In this document: positions 16,499 through 25,513 of the stretch, piece by piece
Numbering within the stretch: position 1 is the first letter of the stretch
Layout of the letters: each line of letters opens with the position of its first letter
From: Streptomyces aurantiacus
Lineage (GTDB): Bacteria; Actinomycetota; Actinomycetes; Streptomycetales; Streptomycetaceae
Length of the DNA: 64,000 nt
Direction: 5' to 3'
Assembly: GCF_027107535.1 (NCBI RefSeq)
Contig: NZ_CP114283.1
Coordinates: 3,596,001-3,660,000 of the forward strand
Position numbers and translations under genes: made by a program
Notes under the pieces: model-generated
Databases searched by the model: none
What the model was told of the DNA's origin: nothing
The model's input: the letters and a program-made list of their open reading frames with translations, nothing else

Positions 16499-17281
16499 GT
16501 GATCTCTGACCCAACACCCCACACAGCCGCCCGCGCTCAGCGGACGGCATCCGTCGCCCGGACGTCCGGTGCGACGATCCCTGCCCGGCGTTCCCTCCTG
16601 CGCGCCGCGCTCGCCGGAACCACGGCACTCGGCGCGGGCCTGGCCATGGGCGCCGAACCCGCGGCCGCGGCACCCGCCGCTGCCGCACGCAAGCGGCCCG
16701 CCAACGCCGAGGAGGCACTGCGGGAGCTGGAGGCGGGCAACCGCCGCTGGCGCACCTTCCGTGAACGGCACCCCGACGAGTCTCCGGCCGTCCGGCAGAC
16801 GCTGACGACCAGTCAGCATCCCTTCGCCCTCGTTCTCGGCTGCATCGACTCCCGGGTACCTCCGGAGCTGGTCTTCGACCAGGGCCTCGGCGACCTGATG
16901 ACCATACGCAGCGCGGGCCAGGTCCTCGACGAAGCCGTACTCGGCAGCCTCGCGTACGGCGTGCTCGAACTCCAGATCCCGCTGCTCGTGGTGCTCGGCC
17001 ACCAGTCGTGCGGGGCCGTGAAGGCCACCGTCGAGGCCGACGAGTCGGGTAAGAAACTGCCCAACCACATCCAGTACTTGGCCGACCAGATCAGCCCGGC
17101 CATCGATCGCGCCAAAGAGGGAGCCGCGCGCATCGACGCGACGATCGACGCCAACATACGGTCCGTCCGCGCACGGCTCGCGGCGGACCCCGACCTCGCC
17201 GCCAAGGTGAAGACCGGTGAACTCGCCATCGTCGGAGCCCGCTACGAGCTGACCACCCAGCGCGTGCACGGCATCAGCTGA
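16499..17281 (+). CDS. Tat-exported beta-class carbonic anhydrase
   Basis: A 260-residue zinc enzyme that would hydrate CO2 outside the membrane. The N-terminus carries a twin-arginine signal (ARRSLLRAALAGTTALGAG, then an Ala-rich cleavage region AEPAAAAPA). The beta-CA zinc and catalytic motifs follow: LGCIDSRVPPE (C-x-D-S-R) and VLGHQSCGAV (H-x2-C). The acidic pocket segment VFDQGLGDLMTIRSAGQV is also complete. The protein ends TTQRVHGIS. The GTG at 16499 is preferred because starting at 16430 would place the 21-bp repeat array inside the gene, but no strong ribosome binding site supports it. A very stable hairpin follows the stop. Tat export of a beta-CA suggests it folds with zinc before secretion. 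Confidence 0.88.
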   Translation: MISDPTPHTAARAQRTASVARTSGATIPARRSLLRAALAGTTALGAGLAMGAEPAAAAPAAAARKRPANAEEALRELEAGNRRWRTFRERHPDESPAVRQTLTTSQHPFALVLGCIDSRVPPELVFDQGLGDLMTIRSAGQVLDEAVLGSLAYGVLELQIPLLVVLGHQSCGAVKATVEADESGKKLPNHIQYLADQISPAIDRAKEGAARIDATIDANIRSVRARLAADPDLAAKVKTGELAIVGARYELTTQRVHGIS

Positions 17282-17300
17282 GGTCCGGACGGTTCGGACA

Positions 17301-17348
17301 CGTGAAAGGCGACCGCGGTGGACACCACCACCGCGGTCGCCTTTCACG
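17301..17348. terminator. Perfect 21-bp stem bidirectional terminator
   Basis: Two 21-bp arms (17301-17321 and 17328-17348) are exactly complementary around a 6-nt loop. The left arm starts CGTGAAAGGCGACCG, so the right arm ends CTTTCACG. It lies between the convergent carbonic anhydrase and tctA genes, 20 bp from each stop, and should end transcription from both sides. Confidence 0.9.
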
Positions 17349-17370
17349 CTCTCCCGGGAGCGGCGGCGGT

Positions 17371-18864
17371 TCAGGCCTTCACGCGGCCCCGCGTCACGAG
17401 CTTCCTGATCAGGGGCCAGATCAGCAGCAGTACCGTCACCGCGTACACGGTCACCGCGAACGGCGTGTTGACCAGTCCCGTGACGCTGCCGTCGCTGATC
17501 TGCAGGGCGCGCCGCAGTTGCTGTTCGGCGTTAGGGCCGAGGATGACGCCGATGACGGCGGGCAGCACCGGCAGGCCGTACCGCCGCATGCCGAACCCGA
17601 TCAGGCCGATGATCAGGAGGATCACCAGGTCGATGACCTCGCCGCCGACCGCGTAGGCGCCGACCGCCGCGAAGAACAGGATGCCCGCGTACAGGTACGG
17701 CCGGGGGATGCGCAGCAGCTTCGCCCACACCGGAGCCAGCGGCAGGTTGAGCGCGAGCAGCAGCACCATGCCCACGAAGAGCGAGGCGATCAGGCCCCAC
17801 ACCAGCTCGGGCTCGCGTTCGAAGAGGAGCGGGCCCGGCTGGATGCCGTACTGCTGGAAGGCCGCCAGCATGACGGCCGCGACCGCTGTCGTCGGCAGAC
17901 CCAGGGTCAGCATGGACACCAGGGTCCCCGCCGCGGAGGCGGACGCCGCCGACTCCGGTCCCGCCACGCCCTCGATCGCGCCCTTGCCCCAGTCGTCCGG
18001 GTGTTTCGACAGGCGCTTCTCCGTCGCGTACGACAGGAAGGTGGGGATCTCCGCGCCGCCCGCCGGGATCGCGCCGAACGGGAAACCGATGAACGGCCCG
18101 CGCAGCCACGACTTCCAGGTCCGCTTCACATCGTCACGGCCCAGCCAGGGCCGGCCCACCGGGATCGGTTCGCCGGGACTGCGCCGCAGGTGCGCCGCCA
18201 CCCACAGGGCCTCGCCGATCGCGAACAGGCCCACCGCCACGATCACCACGTCGATGCCGTCGGCGAGTTGGAGTGAGCCGAAGGTGAGCCGCTGCTGACC
18301 GGTCATCTGGTCCAGGCCGACCAGGCCGAGGGTCAGGCCGATGAGCAGGGACGCGAGTCCTCGGATCCGCGACGAGCCCAGCACCGACGTGACCGCGATG
18401 AACGCCAGCACCATGATGGCGAAGTAGTCCGGCGCACCGATGTCCACCGCCAGTTCGGCGACCGTCGGGGCGAGCGCGACCAGCAGGACCGTGCCGATCA
18501 GACCGCCCGCGAAGTGGCCGATGGCGGCGGCCGCGAGCGCCTGCGCGCCGCGGCCCGACTTGGCCATGGGGTTGCCTTCCATGGCCGCGACCACGGCAGC
18601 GCTCTCGCCGGGCGTGTTCAGCAGGATCGAGGTGGTCGAGCCGCCGAACATCGCCCCGTAGTAGATCCCCGCGAACATGATGAACGCGCCGATCGGTTCG
18701 AGTCCGTAGGTCACCGGCAGCAGGAGTGCGACCGCCATTGCGGGGCCGATGCCGGGCAGTACGCCGATCGCGGTGCCGAGCAGCACGCCGAGCGCGGCCC
18801 ACAGCAGGTTGACGGGAGTGAGCGCCGTACCGAAGCCGTCCATCAGGGAGTTGAGGGCGTTCAT
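17371..18864 (-). CDS. tctA: Tripartite tricarboxylate transporter large membrane subunit
   Basis: A 497-residue membrane protein of about 12 helices. The family signature near the N-terminus is [20 protein letters not shown], followed by [21 protein letters not shown] second signature copy appears in the middle ([19 protein letters not shown]). The internal duplication is normal for TctA. Working with TctB and the extracytoplasmic TctC, it imports citrate or other tri- or dicarboxylates using an ion gradient. The start follows the tctB stop directly (TGACATG), so the order tctC-tctB-tctA is one operon. A strong terminator lies beyond its stop. Confidence 0.95.
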   Translation of the reverse strand: MNALNSLMDGFGTALTPVNLLWAALGVLLGTAIGVLPGIGPAMAVALLLPVTYGLEPIGAFIMFAGIYYGAMFGGSTTSILLNTPGESAAVVAAMEGNPMAKSGRGAQALAAAAIGHFAGGLIGTVLLVALAPTVAELAVDIGAPDYFAIMVLAFIAVTSVLGSSRIRGLASLLIGLTLGLVGLDQMTGQQRLTFGSLQLADGIDVVIVAVGLFAIGEALWVAAHLRRSPGEPIPVGRPWLGRDDVKRTWKSWLRGPFIGFPFGAIPAGGAEIPTFLSYATEKRLSKHPDDWGKGAIEGVAGPESAASASAAGTLVSMLTLGLPTTAVAAVMLAAFQQYGIQPGPLLFEREPELVWGLIASLFVGMVLLLALNLPLAPVWAKLLRIPRPYLYAGILFFAAVGAYAVGGEVIDLVILLIIGLIGFGMRRYGLPVLPAVIGVILGPNAEQQLRRALQISDGSVTGLVNTPFAVTVYAVTVLLLIWPLIRKLVTRGRVKA

Positions 18865-18865
18865 G

Positions 18866-19405
18866 TCACAGCACTCCCATCAGCGGGCCGCCCGGCAGCG
18901 GTACTCCGAGCAGGTTGTTGAAGATGGTGTAGGTGGCGAGGGAGAGAACGGCCGCGATGAGCGGGTCCCGGTCGATCCGGCGGCTGCCGAGTGCGAAGGC
19001 GGCGCCCCAGAAGAGGAGCGCGCCCGCGACGGGGAACCCGAGCGGTTCGATGAGGACGGCCGAGCCGAGGAACACCCCGGCGAGCAGCAGCACCGTGCGC
19101 CAGTCGGCGGGTTCGGACAGGTCGATGTCCTCGCCGCCCTCCGCCTGGCCGCGACCGCCGCGCAGGACGTCGACAGCCAGCAGGGCGGCGATCACCAGGA
19201 GGCCGACCCCCACCACCACAGGCACGGTCTTCGGTCCGACGGGCCCGCGCTGGGTGATGTCGACGTCCATGGTGAGGGCGTCGGCCAGAACCAGTACGCC
19301 GAGCCCCAACAGCATGACGCAGACGCCGAGTTCGGAGTGCTCGCGCAGCCAGGAACGCCGCTCGTCCGCGGGCGTCGGGGGGATGTCGGTGGTCGGCGTC
19401 GTCAC
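18866..19405 (-). CDS. tctB: Tripartite tricarboxylate transporter small membrane subunit
   Basis: A 179-residue protein with four hydrophobic segments ([73 protein letters not shown]) and the family phrase [20 protein letters not shown]. It is the small membrane partner of TctA. The GTG at 19405 overlaps the tctC stop by 4 bp, so translation is coupled; its stop abuts the tctA start. An acidic cytoplasmic loop ([15 protein letters not shown]) separates the helix pairs. Confidence 0.93.
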   Translation of the reverse strand: MTTPTTDIPPTPADERRSWLREHSELGVCVMLLGLGVLVLADALTMDVDITQRGPVGPKTVPVVVGVGLLVIAALLAVDVLRGGRGQAEGGEDIDLSEPADWRTVLLLAGVFLGSAVLIEPLGFPVAGALLFWGAAFALGSRRIDRDPLIAAVLSLATYTIFNNLLGVPLPGGPLMGVL

Positions 19406-20385
19406 AGTCCCAGCTCCTTCAGTACCGAAACCACGCGCTTGTCCTCGGCGTCGAGGAAGTCGCTGAACTTCTTTCCGGTCAGGAAGGCGTCGTCCCAGCC
19501 GTTCTGCTCCATGGACTTCCGCCACTCGGGGGAGTCGTGCAGCTCCTCGACGAGGCGTACGAGCTTGTCGCGCTCGGCGTCCGACAGGCCCGGTGGGGCG
19601 ACGATTCCCCGCCAGTTGGTGAAGTCGACGTCGTAGCCGGACTCCTTGAGGGTGGGCGCGTCCAACTCGTCGACCCGCTCAGGTCCCGTGACCGCCAGGA
19701 CTCGCAGTTCGCCCGCCTTGATCTGGTCGAGGTACTCGCCGACGCCGGACACCCCGAAGGCGACCTTGTTGCCGAGGATCGAGGCGAGCAGCTCGCCACC
19801 GCCGTCGAAGGGCACGTAGTTGACGTCCTTCGGGGCGATGTCCGCGGCGCGCGCCATCAGCATGGGCGCGAGGTGATCGGGCCCGCCGGGCGAGGAACCG
19901 CCGCCCACCGGAAGCTTGCCGGGATTCTTCTTCCAGGCGCCGATGAGCTCGTCGATCGTCTTGTACGGGGAGTCCTTGCCGACCACGACGACGTCCTGCT
20001 CCTCGGTGAGCCGGGCGATCGGGGTGGTGTCGGCGAGTGTCTTGGGCGCGTCGTTGGAGCGGACGGCGCCCACGACACCGAGACCCATCGACATGGCGAG
20101 CTTGCCGTTGCCGTGCTCGCTCACCAGTCGGCTGAGCCCGACGGTGCCGCCGGCGCCCGGCAGGTTGAACACCTCGATGTTGTGCGTGAGTTCGGCGTCC
20201 TCGGCGTTCTTCGCGGCGGTGCGGGCCGTGATGTCGTAACCGCCGCCGGGCGTGTTCGGAACCATGAAGCGCAGGCCCGGGATCTGCGTGCCGGTCGCGG
20301 AGTCGCTGCCGGACGTGAGCAGCGGAGGACCCACGAGCACGAGTACGGCGGCCCCGAGCAGGGCGAGGGGAGTGCGCAGGCGCAC
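19402..20385 (-). CDS. tctC: Tripartite tricarboxylate transporter substrate-binding protein
   Basis: A 327-residue exported binding protein. MRLRTPLALLGAAVLVLVGP is a signal peptide without a lipobox. The mature protein has Bug/TctC features: FMVPNTPGGGYDITART (carboxylate-binding loop), VFNLPGAGGTVGLSRL, LPVGGGSSPGGPDHLA and NYVPFDGGGELLASILG. The GTG at 20385 is chosen because AGGTGG lies 8 nt upstream and the signal peptide begins there. Two GTG codons at 20394 and 20397 are alternatives. It is divergent from the CitA-type sensor kinase, which probably controls this operon in response to its substrate. Confidence 0.93.
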   Translation of the reverse strand: MRLRTPLALLGAAVLVLVGPPLLTSGSDSATGTQIPGLRFMVPNTPGGGYDITARTAAKNAEDAELTHNIEVFNLPGAGGTVGLSRLVSEHGNGKLAMSMGLGVVGAVRSNDAPKTLADTTPIARLTEEQDVVVVGKDSPYKTIDELIGAWKKNPGKLPVGGGSSPGGPDHLAPMLMARAADIAPKDVNYVPFDGGGELLASILGNKVAFGVSGVGEYLDQIKAGELRVLAVTGPERVDELDAPTLKESGYDVDFTNWRGIVAPPGLSDAERDKLVRLVEELHDSPEWRKSMEQNGWDDAFLTGKKFSDFLDAEDKRVVSVLKELGL

Positions 20386-20820
20386 GAGTTCCACCACCTG
20401 TCGATACGTCGATGAGGTACGGGGAGAGGAGCAGGAGATGCGGGAAACGCGGGAGGGGGGCCGCGGAGCAGGGGGATGGAGTACGGGGAGGGGCACGGGG
20501 TGTACGGGGAGCCCCGGGGGACGGGGTGACGTGGGCCACATGTTGCCCGGCCGCTCCCTGCCTGTCTCTCTTCCGGAACCAACGGAGGTTGTGGTCTTTG
20601 TGTCACCTGCCGCGTCCGTCGGCCGTCCGCCGCTCGGCTCTCGTCCCCGGCGGCCAGCCGTCCGCCCTTCATCACCCGCCGGCTGTCACAGCGACCCACG
20701 AGCAGTCGTCGATCACCGGGCCCGCCCCGCATCTCCCGTTCCCGTTCCTGTCTCTTCTCTTTTCCAGGCCGCGGGCGGGGGCCATGATGGTGCGACCCGG
20801 CGGCTGAGCCGAGCTACGCC
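20386..20820. other. Intergenic region between tctC and the sensor kinase
   Basis: This 435-bp stretch holds no convincing gene. About 20420-20520 is strongly purine-rich on the forward strand (repeated GGGGAG/GGAG), so the tctC leader would be pyrimidine-rich. AACC-AACGGA-GGTT is a short inverted repeat near 20580. The region should contain both divergent promoters and the regulator's binding sites, but I cannot place a consensus promoter with confidence. Confidence 0.5.
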
Positions 20821-22509
20821 GTGTCAGCACGAGAGATTGAGTCCGCCGTGGTCGCCGCCTTCCGCCGTCAGACCCTCGCGGGCGAGATGCTGGTGCTGCA
20901 GCTCGCCATCGTCGTCGTGGTGCTCCTGGCCGTCGCCGCGGTCTCCCTCGCGCAGTCGGAGGCGACCTTCAACCGCGTCGAGGGCCGCCGGGTCAGCGCG
21001 CTCGCCGAGCAGCTGGCCGCCAACCCCCTGACCCGCAGCCAGCTCGTGCGACCTGCGCCGCAGGAAGCGCTCGCCCCGCTGGTGAACTCCACCCAGACAC
21101 AGTCCGGGGTCACCTCGGTGACGGTGGCCGACGCCGACGGCCGGATCGTCAGTTCCACCGACCCCACGGCGATCGGTGACCCGCTGCCGCTCGGAGAGGG
21201 CGCCGCCGAGGGCCGGGGCTGGACCGGCTCACTGACGCTGGACGGCAGCCGTGAACTCGTGGCCCAGGTGCCCGTGCTCGGCGCGACACAGGAGAACCTC
21301 GGGCAGCACCTGGGCACGGTGATGATCGGCGAGGCGGACCCGACGGTGTGGCAGCGCCTGAGCGGGGCGTCCTCGTACCTCCTCGCCTATCTGGGCATAG
21401 CCAGCGGGCTCGGACTGGTCGGCTCCTGGCTGCTGGCCAGGCGCGTCAAACGGCAGACCCTGGGCCTGGAGCCGCGCGAGATCGCCGGACTGGCCGAGCA
21501 CCGCGAGGCGATGCTGTACGGGATCGCCGAGGGGGTGATCGCCCTGGACCCTCAGCACCGGCTCACCCTGGCCAACGACATGGGCCGGCGTCTGCTCGAC
21601 CTCCCCGCGGACTGCGTGGGCCGCAGTCTTGCCGAACTCGGCATCGAGGGACGGTTGCGGGACGTCCTGGCGGGGGACCGGAGCGGCGCGGCGGGCGAGC
21701 GCGACGAGGTCGTCGTCCGGCACGGCCGCGTACTGGTGATGAACCGGATGACCGTCGCCAAGGACGGCCGCCCGCTCGGCTCGGTCACCACCCTGCGGGA
21801 CCGCACCGAACTGGCCCGGCTGGAACGGGAGATCGGATCCTTCCGCAGCTCCTCCGAACTGCTGCGCGCGCAGGCGCACGAGTTCGCCAACCAGCTGCAC
21901 ACCATCTCGGGGCTGATCCAGATCGGCGAACAGGACGAAGTCGTGCGCTACATCAGGGCGTTGAACCAGCGCCGCCAGTCGCTGGACGTCACGCTCAGCC
22001 GCCGCGTCCGCGACACCGCCGTCGCCGCCCTTCTCATGGCCAAGTCCTCCCTCGCGGCCGAACGGAAGGTCAGCCTGCGGATCTCCGACGGGACCGCACT
22101 CGACCGGCTCACCCCGGAGGACGCCGCCGACGTGGCGACCGTGGTCGGCAACCTCGTCGACAACGCCGTGGACGCCGCGTCCGTCGCGGCCGCCGCCCGC
22201 GAACCCGACGGCCACGAGGCCTGGGTGGAGGTCGAACTGAGGCAGGACGCCTCCAGCGTGGAGATCGTGGTCCGCGACTCGGGTCCCGGCGTCGCGCCCG
22301 AACTCGCCCGGGAGGTGTTCTCGCACGGCTTCACCACCAAGGCCGCCCAGGAGGGCGAGCGCGGCATCGGCCTGGCGCTCACCCGTCTGGTCTGCGAACG
22401 TCACGGTGGTGAGATCTCGGTGACCAACACCCCCGACGGGGCCATGTTCACCGCACGCATGACCGTCAGCCACCTCACCGACGCGGTGGCGGAAGGAGCG
22501 ACACGATGA
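20821..22509 (+). CDS. CitA/DcuS-type sensor histidine kinase
   Basis: A 562-residue kinase with two transmembrane segments: LVLQLAIVVVVLLAVAAVSLA near residue 25 and LLAYLGIASGLGLVGSWLLA near 190. They flank an extracytoplasmic PAS-like sensor domain (TSVTVADADGRIVSSTDPTA). A cytoplasmic PAS domain follows (GVIALDPQHRLTLANDMGRR), then the phosphoacceptor segment ELLRAQAHEFANQLHTISGL (SPOB_a type, His in AHEF.N), and the HATPase motifs VVGNLVDNAVDAA, DSGPG and GIGLALTRLVCERHGG. This is the carboxylate-sensing family. Its placement opposite tctCBA supports citrate-type sensing. It starts with GTG and its end overlaps the regulator start (ATGA). Confidence 0.94.
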   Translation: MSAREIESAVVAAFRRQTLAGEMLVLQLAIVVVVLLAVAAVSLAQSEATFNRVEGRRVSALAEQLAANPLTRSQLVRPAPQEALAPLVNSTQTQSGVTSVTVADADGRIVSSTDPTAIGDPLPLGEGAAEGRGWTGSLTLDGSRELVAQVPVLGATQENLGQHLGTVMIGEADPTVWQRLSGASSYLLAYLGIASGLGLVGSWLLARRVKRQTLGLEPREIAGLAEHREAMLYGIAEGVIALDPQHRLTLANDMGRRLLDLPADCVGRSLAELGIEGRLRDVLAGDRSGAAGERDEVVVRHGRVLVMNRMTVAKDGRPLGSVTTLRDRTELARLEREIGSFRSSSELLRAQAHEFANQLHTISGLIQIGEQDEVVRYIRALNQRRQSLDVTLSRRVRDTAVAALLMAKSSLAAERKVSLRISDGTALDRLTPEDAADVATVVGNLVDNAVDAASVAAAAREPDGHEAWVEVELRQDASSVEIVVRDSGPGVAPELAREVFSHGFTTKAAQEGERGIGLALTRLVCERHGGEISVTNTPDGAMFTARMTVSHLTDAVAEGATR

Positions 22510-23342
22510 ACGGAGCGCCCGGGCCCGGTTCGGCCGCCACCACGGCGGGGGCCACCGACGCGACCACCGCCGCTGCCCGGGCCGTCGCGGACCGTAGGGC
22601 CGATGGTGTCGGCACGGCCGCCGCGGTCCGTTCCGCCGGCGCGGCCGAGGCCTCCGAGACGGCCGGCACGATCGACGTGCTGGTGGTCGACGACGACTTC
22701 ATGGTGGCCCGGGTCCACCGGACCTTCGTCGAACGCGTCGAGCCGTTCCGCGTCGTAGGTGTCGCCAGTACGGGTGAGCAGGCCGCGCGCGCCGTCGACG
22801 AGCTGCACCCGGACCTCGTGCTGCTCGACCTGTACCTGCCGGACTTCTTCGGCCTGGACGTCATCCCCCGGCTGCGAACCGCGGGCCACGACTGCGACGT
22901 CATGGTCATCAGCGCGGCACGGGAGGCCGACACGGTGCGCGGAGCCGTCCGCCACGGCGTCGTCGACTACCTCCTCAAACCGTTCGAGTTCGAGGACCTG
23001 CGGGCCAGGCTGGAGCGCTACGCCGTCCAGCGCGGCCGCCTGCTCGCGACCGTCGTGCACGGCCAGGCCGATGTCGACAGGGTGCTGGCGGGAGCGGCCG
23101 TGCCCGCGACGAACGTCAGTACGTTGCCCAAGGGCATGAGCGTGGAGACGGCCGCGCTGATAAAGCGGACGCTCCGTACCGCCCAGGGCACACTGTCCGC
23201 CGCCGAGTGCGCGACGCTGGCCGGCGTCTCCCGCGTCAGCGCCCGCCGCTACCTGGAGCACTTCCACACCACCGGCAGCGCCGACGTGTCCCTGCGCTAC
23301 GGCGCGGCGGGGCGCCCCGAGCGCCGCTACCGGCTGCTGTGA
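22506..23342 (+). CDS. CitB/DcuR-type response regulator
   Basis: A 278-residue regulator. It carries an unusual 55-residue Ala/Gly/Thr-rich N-terminal extension before the receiver domain (DVLVVDDDFMVARVHRTF; phosphoacceptor Asp in LVLLDLYLPDFFGLDV; Lys in YLLKPFEFEDL). The C-terminal CitB-type helix-turn-helix includes TAQGTLSAAECATLAGVSRV and ARRYLEHFHTTG. The ATG overlaps the kinase stop by 4 bp. An in-frame start closer to the receiver domain is possible, but the coupled ATG is well placed. It probably activates the divergent tctCBA operon. Confidence 0.92.
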   Translation: MNGAPGPGSAATTAGATDATTAAARAVADRRADGVGTAAAVRSAGAAEASETAGTIDVLVVDDDFMVARVHRTFVERVEPFRVVGVASTGEQAARAVDELHPDLVLLDLYLPDFFGLDVIPRLRTAGHDCDVMVISAAREADTVRGAVRHGVVDYLLKPFEFEDLRARLERYAVQRGRLLATVVHGQADVDRVLAGAAVPATNVSTLPKGMSVETAALIKRTLRTAQGTLSAAECATLAGVSRVSARRYLEHFHTTGSADVSLRYGAAGRPERRYRLL

Positions 23343-23375
23343 TCGCTGCGGTCGCCGTACGGACCGGATGCAGGG

Positions 23376-24203
23376 CTACAGCTCGGACTCGCCCCACCGG
23401 CTGACGATCACGTCGTCGCCGACCGACAACTTGCCGGTGCGCAGGACCGCGAACTTCGCGCCGAACGCGACTCCGCCCTCAGCCGCCCGGCGGTATCCGG
23501 CGAGGGTGCGCAGTGGTTCAGGACCCGCTCTGCCACCTGACCGCTGGTCGACCACGGTCACGGCACAGCGGATGGCGAGCTTCGCGTACCCCAGTTCCGC
23601 CCCGCCGATGGCGATGCGGTGGGCGCGGTCCTCGGTGTGCGGTTCGTCCCAGCCGTCGATCACGATGTTCGGGCGGAAGCGGTCCATGGACAACAGGTGC
23701 GCGCCGCGTTCGGCCAGCTTGCGGTGCAGCAGATCCAGAGTGGAGCGCGACAGCACGTGCAGCGCGGAGCTGTCGGCGTAGCCGGAGGTGCCCGGTGTCC
23801 GCCCACCGGTCACCCGGTCGTGTTCCTGCGGTACACGCACGAGTCTGCTGGGGCTGCCGAGCAGGTCCGAGAGCCAGACGGCCGCCGTGTCGCCCTGGTC
23901 GATCCCCTGGTACGCGGTTCCGAAGAGGTCGACCGGTCGCCGGGCGCCGACGGTGTCCACCTCGACGTCCACGGGCTCGCGGCCGGGCGCACGAAGCCTG
24001 AGACGGTACCCGTCGCCGGTGATCTCGGGCCGGACGACGGCCAGCAGCGGATCGCGCCGCTGGGTGCGGTACACACCCTCTTCGCTGACGACCATGAAGC
24101 TCCGGTCGTGCGCCAGACCGGCGGGCGTCACCAGCGCCTCGCTCGCCGATGTCCCGGCGCAACCCTTGACGGGGTAGTACGTCAACTCGACGACGTTGGC
24201 CAT
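23376..24203 (-). CDS. MOSC domain protein
   Basis: A 275-residue protein with an N-terminal beta-barrel (VVELTYYPVKGCAGTSASEA, LAHDRSFMVVSEEGVYRTQR) and a C-terminal MOSC domain (DRFRPNIVIDGWDEPHTED, KLAIRCAVTVVDQRSG, LRTLAGYRRAAEGGVAFGAK). The Cys in AIRCAVT matches the position expected to ligate molybdenum in mARC/YcbX-like reductases, so reduction of N-hydroxylated compounds with an electron-donor partner is a fair guess. The ATG at 24203 has AGGA 8 nt upstream. It converges on the CitB gene. A second MOSC gene of the same type lies at 48.1 kb. Confidence 0.9.
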   Translation of the reverse strand: MANVVELTYYPVKGCAGTSASEALVTPAGLAHDRSFMVVSEEGVYRTQRRDPLLAVVRPEITGDGYRLRLRAPGREPVDVEVDTVGARRPVDLFGTAYQGIDQGDTAAVWLSDLLGSPSRLVRVPQEHDRVTGGRTPGTSGYADSSALHVLSRSTLDLLHRKLAERGAHLLSMDRFRPNIVIDGWDEPHTEDRAHRIAIGGAELGYAKLAIRCAVTVVDQRSGGRAGPEPLRTLAGYRRAAEGGVAFGAKFAVLRTGKLSVGDDVIVSRWGESEL

Positions 24204-24617
24204 GCGTTGTCCTGCTTCCCGTTCATCCCGCTGCGTCCGATGACATGCCCCCACCCGCCGACGTCGAGCCGTGCCCCCCGGCCGTAGGCCCGCCACCGAC
24301 CCATCCCGCCGTCACGTCACGACATCGTCGGTTTCGCCTCCGGAGCGGCCGACGCGAGTACGGCTCTCACCGCGCAGCCGATCCTGCCATCGTGCCCCGC
24401 CGACAGGGCTCCCTTCAACGGAATGCGGTGGTCTTCAGAGGCACCCCTCCCGGTCTGCCGGAGCCCGACGCCCAGACACCGACTTCTGGCGTTCCCTCCT
24501 CCGGTGCCTTTGGCGCACGCCACTTCCCTCCGGGATGCTTGATTGTGCTTGAAATCTCGCTATATCTTGCAAGAGTAATCATTCTGCAGGGTGATCATCC
24601 CATCGGGAGGGTTCGGC
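24204..24617. promoter_or_regulatory. Upstream region of the agaS-aldolase pair with 10-bp-spaced repeats
   Basis: No gene is visible over most of these 414 bp. The last 80 bp drop sharply in GC and hold TGCTTGA twice at 10-bp spacing (24536-24542 and 24546-24552), then TATATCTTGCAAGAG. A direct repeat of this type, one helical turn apart, suits DeoR/AgaR-type regulators. A -10-like TATATC (24561 region) follows. The DeoR regulator gene at 41.2-42.1 kb is the obvious candidate binder. This is inference. Confidence 0.5.
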
Positions 24618-25502
24618 GTGAGTCATGTCGAGAACGAACTGGCGGCCCAGCCCGCATGCTGGATCCGGGCCGCCGACGAGGCAGCGGGGCATGCGTCCGT
24701 GCTGCCCGCCGCGGGGGAGCGTGTCGCTCTGGTCGGGTGCGGCACCTCGTGGTTCATGGGGCAGGCCGCCGCGGCCCTGCGTGAACAGGCGGGACAGGGC
24801 GAGACGGACGCCTTCGCCGCCTCCGAGTTCCCCCACGGCCGCGCGTACGACCGGGTGATCGCCCTGACCCGCTCCGGCACCACCACCGAGGTCCTCGACC
24901 TGCTCGACCGGCTGAAGGGGCGCACGCGCACGGTCGCGATCACCGCGGATCCTCGAACTCCCGTGATGCAGGCGGCCGATGACGTCGTCGTACTCGACTA
25001 CGCCGACGAGCGGTCCGTCGTGCAGACACGGTTCGCGACCACCGCTCTGACCCTGCTGCGCGCACACCTCGGCCTGCACACCGACGCCGTCGTCACCGAC
25101 GCCCGCACCGCGCTGGCCGAGCCGCCGCCCGAAGGGCTCGTCGACTGCACGCAGTTCACGTTTCTGGGGCACGGCTGGAGCGTCGGTCTCGCGAACGAGG
25201 CCGGGCTCAAGATGCGCGAGGCCTCCCTGGCCTGGACCGAGGCCTATCCGGCGATGGAGTACCGCCACGGCCCGATCAGTGTCACCACCGCAGGCACCGC
25301 GACCTGGATGCTGGGTGAGGCACCCGACGGGCTGGCCCAACAGGTTCGCGACACGGGGGCGTTGTGGGTCGAAGGCGGACTCGACCCGCTCGCCGAACTC
25401 GTCCGCGCCCAGCGACTCGCCGTGGCCGTCGCCGCAGCCCGGGGCCTGGACCCCGACGAGCCCCGCCACCTCACTCGCTCGGTCATTCTCACCACGCCCT
25501 GA
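24618..25502 (+). CDS. agaS: SIS-domain sugar isomerase/deaminase, AgaS-like
   Basis: A 294-residue two-SIS-domain protein. The first phosphosugar pocket reads RVALVGCGTSWFMGQAAA and VIALTRSGTTTEVLDLL. The second includes TFLGHGWSVGLANEAGLKMR and MEYRHGPISVTTAG. AgaS-type enzymes convert galactosamine-6-phosphate or related amino-sugar phosphates to ketohexose phosphates. GTG at 24618 with GGGAGG 7 nt upstream. The aldolase gene follows 11 bp downstream in the same transcript, which supports an amino-sugar or tagatose-type route. The kinase that normally sits between these steps is not in this window. Confidence 0.85.
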   Translation: MSHVENELAAQPACWIRAADEAAGHASVLPAAGERVALVGCGTSWFMGQAAAALREQAGQGETDAFAASEFPHGRAYDRVIALTRSGTTTEVLDLLDRLKGRTRTVAITADPRTPVMQAADDVVVLDYADERSVVQTRFATTALTLLRAHLGLHTDAVVTDARTALAEPPPEGLVDCTQFTFLGHGWSVGLANEAGLKMREASLAWTEAYPAMEYRHGPISVTTAGTATWMLGEAPDGLAQQVRDTGALWVEGGLDPLAELVRAQRLAVAVAAARGLDPDEPRHLTRSVILTTP

Positions 25503-25513
25503 AGGGACGGTTC

